Source: Algoriphagus antarcticus
Lineage (GTDB): Bacteria; Bacteroidota; Bacteroidia; Cytophagales; Cyclobacteriaceae
Assembly: GCF_002150685.1 (NCBI RefSeq)
Contig: NZ_MSSW01000046.1
Location: forward strand, 1 to 64,000
Reading direction: 5' to 3'
Length of the DNA: 64,000 nucleotides
Below are positions 52,949-61,169 of the stretch, piece by piece. Numbering within the stretch: the stretch's first letter is position 1; each line of letters begins with the position of its first letter. A program made the position numbers and the translations under genes. The notes beneath the pieces are model-generated. The model ran no database searches. It was given only the letters and a program-made list of their open reading frames with translations, and was not told where the DNA came from.

Positions 52949-53419
52949 GTCAAATCTGGAAGGGAAATATTAGTGAGTTTATTGAGCTTGCGAATATACA
53001 TGAGGTAAAAACGTTGTTGGTAGTGGAGGAGTCGTTAATTTTCACGGATATCAAAGGCACTCGGCTGATGTGGATTTCTGTATTAAAAGTGATGAAGAAA
53101 GCTTTCCAAACTGGTTAAAGCATTTACTGAAATGGGATTTGAAGTTGTAGAGTTTCCTGAGGATATGAGGAATCAAGTGAAGATTATTTCCTTAAAGTTC
53201 ACTCCAGAGGATCTAGACTTGGAATTGATTACAAGATTTGAAATTGGTAAAACTTTTGAAGAAGCCTATGAGAGTGCAGATGAAGTGAATATTATTGGCT
53301 TTCCGCTAAAAAAATGGAAAGGGTTAAACTTTGATGATTTGATAGAAAGTAAAGCACGAGCTGCTAGAGCTAAAGATTTTTTGGATATTGATCAGCTGAA
53401 AAAGAACAAAGCTCTCTAA
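52945..53419 (+). pseudogene. Nucleotidyltransferase-fold protein (AbiEii/DUF6036-like), two frameshifts
   Basis: The first part, MSQIWKGNISEFIELANIHEVK, leads into an A5 tract; one more A gives NVVGSGGVVNFHGYQRHSADVDFCI, the GS...DxD nucleotidyltransferase core. A second missing A in TTAAAG (near 53117) joins this to KAFTEMGFEVVEFPEDMR and a complete C-terminus ending at 53419. The repaired protein has 158 residues. Relatives are toxin-type or unknown nucleotidyltransferases in accessory modules. Broken twice here, and its partner gene is broken twice more. Confidence 0.75.
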
Positions 53420-53454
53420 AAATCTTAGAGAGCTTTGTATTTATTTTTTTTTGG
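53406..53454. terminator. Bidirectional terminator
   Basis: ACAAAGCTCTCTAA (53406-53419) pairs fully with TTAGAGAGCTTTGT (53425-53438), a 14-bp stem that includes the stop codon of the preceding reading frame, followed by a T run. It also ends the PQQ dehydrogenase gene from the other side. Confidence 0.9.
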
Positions 53455-53455
53455 A

Positions 53456-54622
53456 CTATCTAATTGGGATCAATTTCACCATCAATCCAGTTCCTTCGGT
53501 AATGGCATAAATATAGCCGTCTGGACTTTGTGAAACTTGACGTACACGTCCGATGTCCTGAAGCATTATTTCTTGCTCACCCGCAACTGCTCCATTCATA
53601 TCTACCCGATTGATGTGCATTTTCTTCAAAGCGCCGATAAGCATGTCGCCTTTCCAAGCTGGGTACTTATCTGAAGTAACCATGGTTACGCCTGAAGTAG
53701 CGATTGAGGGCACATAATAGGTTAAAGGTTGCTCCATTCCTTCTTTTTCCTGAATGTCAGACACTGGTTTATCGTCATAGCCAATTCCCCAGGTAATCAC
53801 TGGCCAGCCGTAGTTTTTACCTTTTTCGAGTAAGTTCAGCTCGTCGCCGCCTTGTGGGCCATGCTCTGTTTCGTAAAGTCTATTATTCTCTTTGTCGAAA
53901 TATAAGCCTTGAGGATTTCTATTGCCATAAGTCCAGATAGATGCTTCAGCTCCTTCAGTACCTACAAAAGGATTGTCTGTTGGGATTGTTCCGTCGTCAT
54001 TAATACGGTGGACTTTACCATGTGAATTAGTTAGATCCTGCGCATTGGTAGGGGTGTTTCCACGCTCCCCACTCGAATAGTAAAGATATCCGTCATTATC
54101 AAATACAATTCGGCTACCATAATGTTGGTTGCTTTTCCAAGCAGGAAGAGATTGGATGAGCTCTTCTTGATTGACAGCATTATTGCCCTCTAATTTGAAT
54201 CTCATGATGGTTGTAGAAGACGCACTGTCTGGCATTTGTTTTCCATAGGAAATATATATCCAGCCGTTTTCTTCAAATTTAGGATGAGCTGCAATATCCA
54301 ATAGTCCTGATTGACCTTGTGTCCAAACTTCTGGAAGCCCCTGGACTTTTTCGCCAGTGAATTTGTCGTCTTTGAAAATAAGGATTTCACCTTTTTTTTC
54401 AGTGACAAGCATCCTTCCGTCAGAAAGCCAGGTCATTCCCCAAGGATTTTCAAATTCTGTATAAAGCGTGTCGACATTGATCAACATTGTTCCAGTTTGA
54501 ACAGCGTAAGTCTCATCGATTGGTTCGACGACAACTTCCGTTTCTTTTGGTGAGCAGGAGACCCAAGTGGAAACTCCAGCAACTAGAAGTGAAATAGGTA
54601 GGTAGCGTTTGATATTTTTCAT
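53456..54622 (-). CDS. PQQ-dependent sugar dehydrogenase-like lipoprotein
   Basis: 388 residues from MKNIKRYLPISLLVAGVSTWVSCSPK (lipobox). The six-bladed propeller of soluble aldose sugar dehydrogenases is seen through NPWGMTWLSDGRMLVTEKKG, YISYG, YLYYSSGERG and YETEHGPQGGDELNLL, which hold the PQQ and calcium sites. It should oxidise aldoses in the periplasm and pass electrons to the respiratory chain. A start 36 nt upstream is excluded by the lipobox. Confidence 0.92.
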   Translation of the reverse strand: MKNIKRYLPISLLVAGVSTWVSCSPKETEVVVEPIDETYAVQTGTMLINVDTLYTEFENPWGMTWLSDGRMLVTEKKGEILIFKDDKFTGEKVQGLPEVWTQGQSGLLDIAAHPKFEENGWIYISYGKQMPDSASSTTIMRFKLEGNNAVNQEELIQSLPAWKSNQHYGSRIVFDNDGYLYYSSGERGNTPTNAQDLTNSHGKVHRINDDGTIPTDNPFVGTEGAEASIWTYGNRNPQGLYFDKENNRLYETEHGPQGGDELNLLEKGKNYGWPVITWGIGYDDKPVSDIQEKEGMEQPLTYYVPSIATSGVTMVTSDKYPAWKGDMLIGALKKMHINRVDMNGAVAGEQEIMLQDIGRVRQVSQSPDGYIYAITEGTGLMVKLIPIR

Positions 54623-54691
54623 AGTATGTTTAAAATCTAGGCACAAGATAAAACACATCTTTCGATTCTTAAATCTTTTTACACGAGCTAC

Positions 54692-55729
54692 TTAAAGTAG
54701 GGACTTTAATGACAATGAAGATATCATGGATTCAGCTTCCTCCACCATATCAGAAGACCCAATTAAAAGTGGGGTTCTTTGGTGAAGTGTGGTGGGCTGA
54801 ATCTCCAAAATCCGTTGATTTCCATCAGTAGCCATCCCGCCAGCTTGTTCTGCGATAAATGCCAAAGCATTTGCCTCATAAAGCAGGCGCAGCTTTCCGG
54901 AAGGATTCCTTTTGGTGGCTGGATAAAGATAAATCCCTCCCTTTAGCAGGTTTCTGTGGAAATCAGCGACTAGGGAGCCAATGTATCTTGCAGAATATCT
55001 TCTCTCTTTGCACAGATTTACATAGGCCTTGACACCCTCTTCCCATTCCTTCTGGCTGCCTTCATTTACAGAGTAAATCTCCCCGATTTTTGGAGCTTGA
55101 ATGTTAGGGTGAGATAGGAAGAATTCTCCTAATGACTGCTCGTAGGTGAAGCCATTCACTCCGCATCCTGTGGTATAGACGAGCATAGTGGAAGAACCAT
55201 AAAGCACATAGCCAGCCGCGACTTGTTCGGTACCTGCCTGCATGATATCTTCTCGCTGAATCGGGCTGCCAGCGGGTGTTTTTCTTCGATAAATCGAAAA
55301 TATTGTTCCTATACTAATATTCACATCGATATTCGAGCTCCCGTCCAGCGGGTCTATTGCCACTACATATTTACCCGAGCTATTTTGCAAATCAATTACA
55401 GAATCCTCTTCCTCAGAAACTATGGCACAGACTTCGCCACCCTTACTCAGAGCACGCATAAATCGGATATTTGCGATTACGTCTAGTTTTTGCTGCTCTT
55501 CACCCTGTACATTGACTTGACCAAAAGCTCCTCCAATATTTGATAGTCCGGCACGCGTGGTTTCGCGGTTTACTATCTTGGAGGCAAGTGCGATATCGCG
55601 TAGGAGTTGGGACAGTTCACCTGAGGCGAAAGGAAAATCGCTTTGCTTAAGTTTGATGAATCGGTCTAGTGTAGTCCCTACTGAGTAAGCCAAACCACTT
55701 TTGTCTGGCTGATAAGGTAGAATTTTCAT
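54692..55729 (-). CDS. fbp: Fructose-1,6-bisphosphatase, class 1
   Basis: Gluconeogenic hydrolysis of fructose 1,6-bisphosphate to fructose 6-phosphate. 345 residues. The metal motif is [14 protein letters not shown]; the preceding VSEEEDSV is the acidic site, and [23 protein letters not shown] is the sugar-phosphate region. Complete. Divergent from the second aspartokinase. Confidence 0.97.
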   Translation of the reverse strand: MKILPYQPDKSGLAYSVGTTLDRFIKLKQSDFPFASGELSQLLRDIALASKIVNRETTRAGLSNIGGAFGQVNVQGEEQQKLDVIANIRFMRALSKGGEVCAIVSEEEDSVIDLQNSSGKYVVAIDPLDGSSNIDVNISIGTIFSIYRRKTPAGSPIQREDIMQAGTEQVAAGYVLYGSSTMLVYTTGCGVNGFTYEQSLGEFFLSHPNIQAPKIGEIYSVNEGSQKEWEEGVKAYVNLCKERRYSARYIGSLVADFHRNLLKGGIYLYPATKRNPSGKLRLLYEANALAFIAEQAGGMATDGNQRILEIQPTTLHQRTPLLIGSSDMVEEAESMISSLSLKSLL

Positions 55730-55758
55730 ATGTTGGAATAGTTCAATTGATGGTTAAA

Positions 55759-55766
55759 TACTTTTG
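55759..55766 (+). promoter_or_regulatory. -7 box of the aspartokinase gene
   Basis: TACTTTTG fits TAnnTTTG exactly, 20 nt before the ATG; a TTG is found 23 nt upstream, slightly far for -33. Confidence 0.45.
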
Positions 55767-55786
55767 AAAAGTAGGTAAATATTTTC

Positions 55787-57055
55787 ATGACAAAAACTCA
55801 AATTTACAAATTTGGAGGTGCATCGTTAAAAGATGCGCGCGCAGTTCAAAACTTAGCTGATATTCTCCGTAATCGATTGCGGAATAATTTTGTGATTGTA
55901 GTTTCTGCAATGGGGAAAACTACCAATCATCTGGAAAATATCCTCTCACGCAAATTGGAAAATCTGGATTATTCTACGAATAGTTCAATTTTGAAGAGCT
56001 TCCATTTGGATATTTGTAGAGAACTCTTTCCTGATGGACATGTAATTTTCCCTAAAATAGAAAACTACTTCATCCTGCTCCATCATGAACTCGACAAACC
56101 AATTTCGAAGGATAACTACGATGAGTACTATGATCGGATAATAGGTTATGGTGAGTTGCTTTCTTCACGGATTGTGATGGAGTATTTGTGTTCTCAAAAT
56201 TTGCTCATCTTGTGGCAGGATGCTCGGGAGCTGATTAGCACCGACAGTGATTTTCGCTTCGCAAAAATAGATTGGGAGAAGACTCGCAGGAATTGTCAGT
56301 CTCAGCTGAAACCAAAAGTGGAGCAATTTCCCGTCTTAACTCAAGGATTTATCGGAGCAGATAGCGCAGGCAGGCCGACTACATTGGGGAGAGAAGGTTC
56401 GGATTTTACAGCAGCAATTCTAGCGGCGAGCCTTGATGCAGGATCTGTTACTATTTGGAAAGATGTCCCTGGGGTTTTGAATGCAGATCCTAAAATCTTT
56501 AGCGACACCACTCTTTTTGCGGAGCTGGATTATCAGCAAGCTGCGCAAATGACTTTCTATGGAGCATCAGTCATTCATCCCAAAACGATCAAACCTTTGG
56601 CAAATGCGGGGATTCCACTATTTGTCAAGTCTTTTCTCAATCCGGATGAACCAGGTACAAAGATTCACTCACTTGCGAAGGTTGACTCTGTACCTACTAT
56701 TATTTTGAAAAAAGATCAAATCCTGGTGAGTTTAAAAGTGACAGACTTCACTTTTATAGAAGAGAAACATATCCATCAAGTCTATGAGGAATTGCAGAAG
56801 CTGAAGCTGCGCGTGAATATGCTACAGACTTCGGCAATCACCATTTCTATAGTGATCGATTCCCAGTTATTCAAACTGGAGCAATTGCTCTCTCAGCTCA
56901 ATAAGGATTTTGAGATTCGATACAATGATGGGCTGGAGTTACTGACAGTTCTTTATCCAGAGATGGATTATATTCCAAGGTTACTTGGGGGATACGAGGT
57001 TTTGCTGGAGCAAAGCACGCGAAATGCTGTTCAGATAGTTCGCCGGGCAAAATAG
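55787..57055 (+). CDS. Aspartate kinase, monofunctional
   Basis: 422 residues: kinase domain beginning TKTQIYKFGGASLKDARAVQNL, later TTLGREGSDFTAAILAASLD, and a C-terminal regulatory region with ACT-like halves (about 300-420). It makes aspartyl phosphate for the lysine/diaminopimelate and methionine branches. The window thus has two aspartokinases, this one and the fused thrA; separate feedback control by different end products would explain the pair, but the effector is not readable. Not next to lysine genes here. Confidence 0.93.
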   Translation: MTKTQIYKFGGASLKDARAVQNLADILRNRLRNNFVIVVSAMGKTTNHLENILSRKLENLDYSTNSSILKSFHLDICRELFPDGHVIFPKIENYFILLHHELDKPISKDNYDEYYDRIIGYGELLSSRIVMEYLCSQNLLILWQDARELISTDSDFRFAKIDWEKTRRNCQSQLKPKVEQFPVLTQGFIGADSAGRPTTLGREGSDFTAAILAASLDAGSVTIWKDVPGVLNADPKIFSDTTLFAELDYQQAAQMTFYGASVIHPKTIKPLANAGIPLFVKSFLNPDEPGTKIHSLAKVDSVPTIILKKDQILVSLKVTDFTFIEEKHIHQVYEELQKLKLRVNMLQTSAITISIVIDSQLFKLEQLLSQLNKDFEIRYNDGLELLTVLYPEMDYIPRLLGGYEVLLEQSTRNAVQIVRRAK

Positions 57056-57150
57056 CCTTTGGAAGTAAAGTCCTTTGTATAATACCAAGGGTTTTTGGTT
57101 AAAAATCAATATTTTCAGGGGATAAAAACTCAATAACCTAAACCTTTCCC

Positions 57151-58275
57151 ATGAAAACCAGAAGAATATTTTTGCAAAAGGCCAGTCTATCCGCTATGGC
57201 ATTGGCTGTTCCTACGTTCAACCCACTTTCCGCTATGACTGACATAATGAATACACATTCCAAAGATCCCAAAACACTTCGAGTAGCCATCATGGGATTA
57301 GGGAGCTATGGCACTAGAGTCGCCGAAGCGATTCAGAAGTGTACGCGAACCAAATTGGTAGGCGTAATCAGTGGCACGCCATCTAAAGTGGAGGATTGGA
57401 AAGTGAAGTATAATATACCGGCAAAAAACTGCTACAATTACGAAAACTTCGATGCAATAAAGGATAATCCAGACATCGATGCGGTATATGTAATCACCCC
57501 AAATGCCTTACACAAAGATCAGGTGATTCGTGTAGCTAAAGCTGGAAAGCATGCAATCTCTGAGAAGCCGATGGCGGTCAATGCGGCAGATGGTCAAGCT
57601 ATGGTAGATGCTTGCAACGCTGCTGGAGTTCAACTTCTAATCGGTTACCGCATGCACTTTGAGCCAAATACCTTGGAAGTGATCAGAATGCGGAAAGCTG
57701 GAGAGTTTGGAGATATTCGATTTTTTCAGGGCTTGTGTGGTTTTGTGATTGGTGACCCAAATCAGTGGCGATTAAATCCTGAGTTGTCGGGTGGAGGTGC
57801 GATGATGGATATTGGGATTTATGCGATTAACGGATCGAGATATATGATAGGCGAAGAGCCGACTTGGGTGACTGCCCAAGAAACGAAGACTAATCCTGAG
57901 AAATTTAAAGAGGGAATAGATGAGACCATTACCTTCCAATTAGGTTTTCCAAGCGGAGTGATTGCTTCATGCCTCTCGACATACAACATGAATAACCTAG
58001 ATCGGTTTTACTTGAATGGTAGCAAAGGCTGGGTAGAAATGCATCCTTCTACAGGTTATGGGCCTATCAAGGGAAGGACTGATAAAGGGCCCCTGGATGA
58101 GCCAATTGTGACACACCAGACAGTTCAGATGGATGAGATGGCGGCGATTATATTTGATGGAAAAAAACCAGAGGTGCCAGTAAATGGGGAAGAAGGAGTG
58201 AAGGATATGAAGATTATCGATGCGATTTTCAAAGCTGTAAAGACAGGGGAGAAAGTGCAGTTGAACCTTAGCTAA
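57151..58275 (+). CDS. Gfo/Idh/MocA oxidoreductase, Tat-exported
   Basis: 374 residues with a twin-arginine signal, MKTRRIFLQKASLSAMALAVP. The Rossmann part (VAIMGLGSYGTRVAEAI) and EKPMAVNAADGQAM are typical, and the C-terminal sheet domain (GGGAMMDIGIYAINGSRYM) is close to glucose-fructose oxidoreductase. It is likely a periplasmic enzyme with tightly bound NADP acting on sugars. No carbohydrate operon adjoins it. Confidence 0.93.
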   Translation: MKTRRIFLQKASLSAMALAVPTFNPLSAMTDIMNTHSKDPKTLRVAIMGLGSYGTRVAEAIQKCTRTKLVGVISGTPSKVEDWKVKYNIPAKNCYNYENFDAIKDNPDIDAVYVITPNALHKDQVIRVAKAGKHAISEKPMAVNAADGQAMVDACNAAGVQLLIGYRMHFEPNTLEVIRMRKAGEFGDIRFFQGLCGFVIGDPNQWRLNPELSGGGAMMDIGIYAINGSRYMIGEEPTWVTAQETKTNPEKFKEGIDETITFQLGFPSGVIASCLSTYNMNNLDRFYLNGSKGWVEMHPSTGYGPIKGRTDKGPLDEPIVTHQTVQMDEMAAIIFDGKKPEVPVNGEEGVKDMKIIDAIFKAVKTGEKVQLNLS

Positions 58276-58294
58276 TCTTTGATGGAGAATTGGC

Positions 58295-59170
58295 CTATCT
58301 TGCAAATCGACTGATAATTCGCTCGATTCCCGGAAGGTAGGCTGTTCCAAAAAGATTCAGATGAACGAGGAGCGGATATAGATTGTATAGGCCCATTCTG
58401 TTTTCAAAATTTGGTTCTAGCGGAAGGATAGATTCATAGGCTTCATAAAACCTACTGTCAAATCCCCCGAAAAGACGGCTGAAAGCCAGGTCCATTTCCC
58501 GATGGCCAAAATACACTGCTGGATCGATTAAGCAAGGTTGACCATCGGAAGTGCAGATGACGTTGCCAGACCAGAGATCACCGTGTACTAGTGCAGGTTT
58601 TTCTACAGGGAAAATAGATTCCAGTTTAGGATAGATTTCTTGGAATTTCTTCAAGAATTCCAGCGGAATCAACCGATCAAAATATGCTTTTCCAATAAGA
58701 GGCTCCAGTCGTTGCTCAATGTAGAAATCGAGCCAATTGTCTGTTTGGAGGTTTTTTTGATGAATTGAAGCGATGTAATTGTCATTTTGCAATCCAAAGT
58801 TGGTATGACTGGTCAAATGAAGGGCGGCCAGTCCGAGTCCCAGATTTTCCCAGTAATCTAGTTTATATCCCTTTGAGGTGATAAACTCAGTCAGAAGGAA
58901 GTTGTAATCACCTATTCTTCCGCATCCATAAGATTGGGGAACTTTCAGAAAAGTTGCTTTGCGTAGCAATTCCAGACCTTCTGATTCTTTGTGAAGGATT
59001 TCTCTTTCGTGGTCGAAATTGAGCTTTAGGAAGAAAACCTCGTCATTACTTTCCAGTCTTATTCCTTGATTGTGATTTCCTGCGGCCACGAGTGTTGCCG
59101 ATTTCAAATGAGCATTTGAGCCTAGGCTTTCAAAAAGTATTTGTTCATAGATCTCGTTCTGATCAAACAT
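58295..59170 (-). CDS. Fructosamine kinase family protein
   Basis: 291 residues with the aminoglycoside-phosphotransferase-like kinase fold: catalytic loop ALVHGDLWSGNVI and metal-binding LIDPAVYFGHREMDLAF. It phosphorylates ketosamines (glycated amines) so that they break down. It overlaps the LMW-PTP gene by 8 nt on the same strand; the same pairing of a deglycation kinase and a phosphatase is found in other bacteria, suggesting linked repair of glycated proteins. Confidence 0.93.
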   Translation of the reverse strand: MFDQNEIYEQILFESLGSNAHLKSATLVAAGNHNQGIRLESNDEVFFLKLNFDHEREILHKESEGLELLRKATFLKVPQSYGCGRIGDYNFLLTEFITSKGYKLDYWENLGLGLAALHLTSHTNFGLQNDNYIASIHQKNLQTDNWLDFYIEQRLEPLIGKAYFDRLIPLEFLKKFQEIYPKLESIFPVEKPALVHGDLWSGNVICTSDGQPCLIDPAVYFGHREMDLAFSRLFGGFDSRFYEAYESILPLEPNFENRMGLYNLYPLLVHLNLFGTAYLPGIERIISRFAR

Positions 59171-59648
59171 AGAGCTGGTGAGTCGCTTTTACCTGTGACA
59201 GGAAACTACCAAGCGCCTCATCCAAAATCTGATATATTTCTTCAAATTCTTCTTCTCCTCCGTAATACGGGTCAGGGACGGGCATGCCCTGAGTCTTAGC
59301 TACATAATCGCGCATCAAGTGGATTTCTTTGTCATCAAAACCGTATCGAACTTTCAGGTTGTTCAACGTTCGGAGGTTGTTTTCATCCATGGCTATGATA
59401 TATTCGAAATCTCTAAAATCCGTGCGATTTACTTGTCTGGCTCGGTGATTTAGTGGTAGACTGTATTTGGTGGCACATTCTATCGCGCGTTCATCTGGCA
59501 GCTCACCGATATGAAAATCAGATGTGCCTGCACTATCGCTTTTAAATTGCAACTGCATTCCAGCAGCTTTCACCTTATTCGTAAAAATAGCTTCGGCTAA
59601 AGGTGAGCGACATATATTACCAAGACAAACAAATAAAACTCTAATCAT
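59163..59648 (-). CDS. Low-molecular-weight protein-tyrosine phosphatase
   Basis: 161 residues. The signature CLGNICRS (Cys8-X5-Arg14) and the general-acid motif PDPYYGG are both present. Family members remove phosphate from tyrosine, or act on phosphoarginine or ribulosamine 5-phosphate. The overlap with the fructosamine kinase favours a role in deglycation, as inference. The start is 6 nt before VLFVCLGN, as usual. Confidence 0.95.
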   Translation of the reverse strand: MIRVLFVCLGNICRSPLAEAIFTNKVKAAGMQLQFKSDSAGTSDFHIGELPDERAIECATKYSLPLNHRARQVNRTDFRDFEYIIAMDENNLRTLNNLKVRYGFDDKEIHLMRDYVAKTQGMPVPDPYYGGEEEFEEIYQILDEALGSFLSQVKATHQLYV

Positions 59649-59825
59649 ATCAATTAAACTCTAAACATAACCTGGTACTGCAAAACAAGGGCTTTGAAAG
59701 TACCAATTTTTGTGGGGAAATGCACGGCGTTTGAAGTGTTTTTTCTGGAAAATCACAAAACTTGCCTGTAGCATTCCATCCAGAATGCAATTAAAGGCGA
59801 ATAAAACTATTACCACTCAAATGGC

Positions 59826-59833
59826 TACTTTTG
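59826..59833 (+). promoter_or_regulatory. -7 box abutting waaA
   Basis: TACTTTTG fits TAnnTTTG and ends 4 nt before the waaA ATG, so transcription would begin about at the start codon. No -33 box is obvious. Confidence 0.4.
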
Positions 59834-59837
59834 AAGG

Positions 59838-61082
59838 ATGAAATGGATTTATAGAATCGGGATATTTTTTGCAAGAATGCTTTTATTCGTAGGAGGACTG
59901 TTTATTCCCAGAATTGGACATTTCCTAACTAGCAGAAAAAATCTATTTCAGGGACTAAATGAGTTTAGGTCAAAATATCCAGGAAGTTTGGCGTGGTTTC
60001 ATGTAGCTTCTTTAGGTGAATATGAGCAGGCACGTCCTGTGATCGCTGAATTGAAGCGACTGCACCCTGATCTACTTTTAGCAGTAAGTTTTTTTAGTCC
60101 GTCTGGATATGATAATGTGATTAAAAAGCGACAGCAGAATGTTGATTTTATTACCCATTTGCCATTGGACAGTAAGAGTCAGGCTGAGAACTTTGTAAAG
60201 GAACTGAATCCTACTCTTGTTTTTTTCGTCAAATATGACCTTTGGTATCACCATATAATGGCTGTCAAAGCTAGGGCTATTCCGCTTTTCCTTTTCTCAG
60301 CATCCTTTCGATCAGATCAGATTTATTTCAGAAGGGATGGTTTTTTCAGAAATATCCTATTTCAATTCGACTATATTTTCACCCAAAATCAAAGCACACT
60401 TGATTTGCTGAAGTCGATTGATTATCAGCAAGTATGTGTTGCTGGTGATACACGATTTGATCGAGTGGCGGAAACTGCGAAGAATTATAGGGAGTTTCCT
60501 GAGCTAGCTAAATGGGTTGGTGAAATGCCAACGATCGTTGCGGGTTCTGTGTGGGAAGAAGATATGGATTTGCTGATTCCTTTGATGAATGCTAACCCAA
60601 CCTATCGATGGATTATTGTACCGCATGATTTGAGTCCCGAGCCGATGAGGCGCTGGTCGGAACAATTGTCGCTGAAAGCTGTGAGGTATTCTCAATGGGA
60701 TACAGATATATCCCCAGATGTACTTTTAATCGATAACATTGGAATGCTAAATTCATTGTATCAATTTGCCAGAGTTGCTTATGTGGGCGGAGCTTTTGGA
60801 AAAGGGCTGCACAATATATTAGAGCCATTGGGGTTTGGGATTCCGGTGATCTTTGGCAAATTGAAAAAGACAGCGAAATTTCCCGAGTCAGCAGAAAGTC
60901 AAAAGTACGGATGTGGGTTTGAGGTCAGCGATCCAGCTAGTTTGATATTGATTTTTGAGAAATTAGAGCAGCCAGAGTTTTATCAAGACAGTAGAGATTC
61001 AGCCCGAAAATGGGTGGAAATGAATATTGGCGCAGCAGAAAAAATTTTAAATAAAGTTGAGAGACTAGTTTCAGAAGTATGA
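59838..61082 (+). CDS. waaA: 3-deoxy-D-manno-octulosonic acid transferase
   Basis: Adds Kdo to lipid A from CMP-Kdo at the cytoplasmic face. 414 residues: one N-terminal membrane anchor (IGIFFARMLLFVGGLFIPRIG), then a GT30 GT-B fold. WFHVASLGEYEQARPVI holds the catalytic Glu; AYVGGAFGKGLHNILEP is the conserved donor-binding segment. The stop codon TGA is the TGA of repeat element copy B. Leads a + strand group of waaA, rsgA, a PRTase and panB. Confidence 0.95.
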   Translation: MKWIYRIGIFFARMLLFVGGLFIPRIGHFLTSRKNLFQGLNEFRSKYPGSLAWFHVASLGEYEQARPVIAELKRLHPDLLLAVSFFSPSGYDNVIKKRQQNVDFITHLPLDSKSQAENFVKELNPTLVFFVKYDLWYHHIMAVKARAIPLFLFSASFRSDQIYFRRDGFFRNILFQFDYIFTQNQSTLDLLKSIDYQQVCVAGDTRFDRVAETAKNYREFPELAKWVGEMPTIVAGSVWEEDMDLLIPLMNANPTYRWIIVPHDLSPEPMRRWSEQLSLKAVRYSQWDTDISPDVLLIDNIGMLNSLYQFARVAYVGGAFGKGLHNILEPLGFGIPVIFGKLKKTAKFPESAESQKYGCGFEVSDPASLILIFEKLEQPEFYQDSRDSARKWVEMNIGAAEKILNKVERLVSEV

Positions 61083-61146
61083 AATCGAGCATGACGCAAA
61101 CCAAACACAAGAAATGATTATCAGATATGCGAGATTCCATCTGACC
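61079..61146 (+). repeat. ATGAAATCGAG element, copy B (between waaA and rsgA)
   Basis: ATGAAATCGAGCATGAC, variable stretch, AATGATTATCA, ATATGCGAGATTCCA, then TCTGACC; no palindrome. It overlaps the last 4 nt of waaA, providing its stop, and ends 23 nt before the rsgA ATG. Confidence 0.8.
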
Positions 61147-61169
61147 TTTGAAAAACAAAATATAATCAG

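Noticed and set aside
59771-59788. GCATTC-CATCCA-GAATGC inverted repeat upstream of waaA
   Set aside because: A single 6-bp stem without T run or second copy; could be chance.
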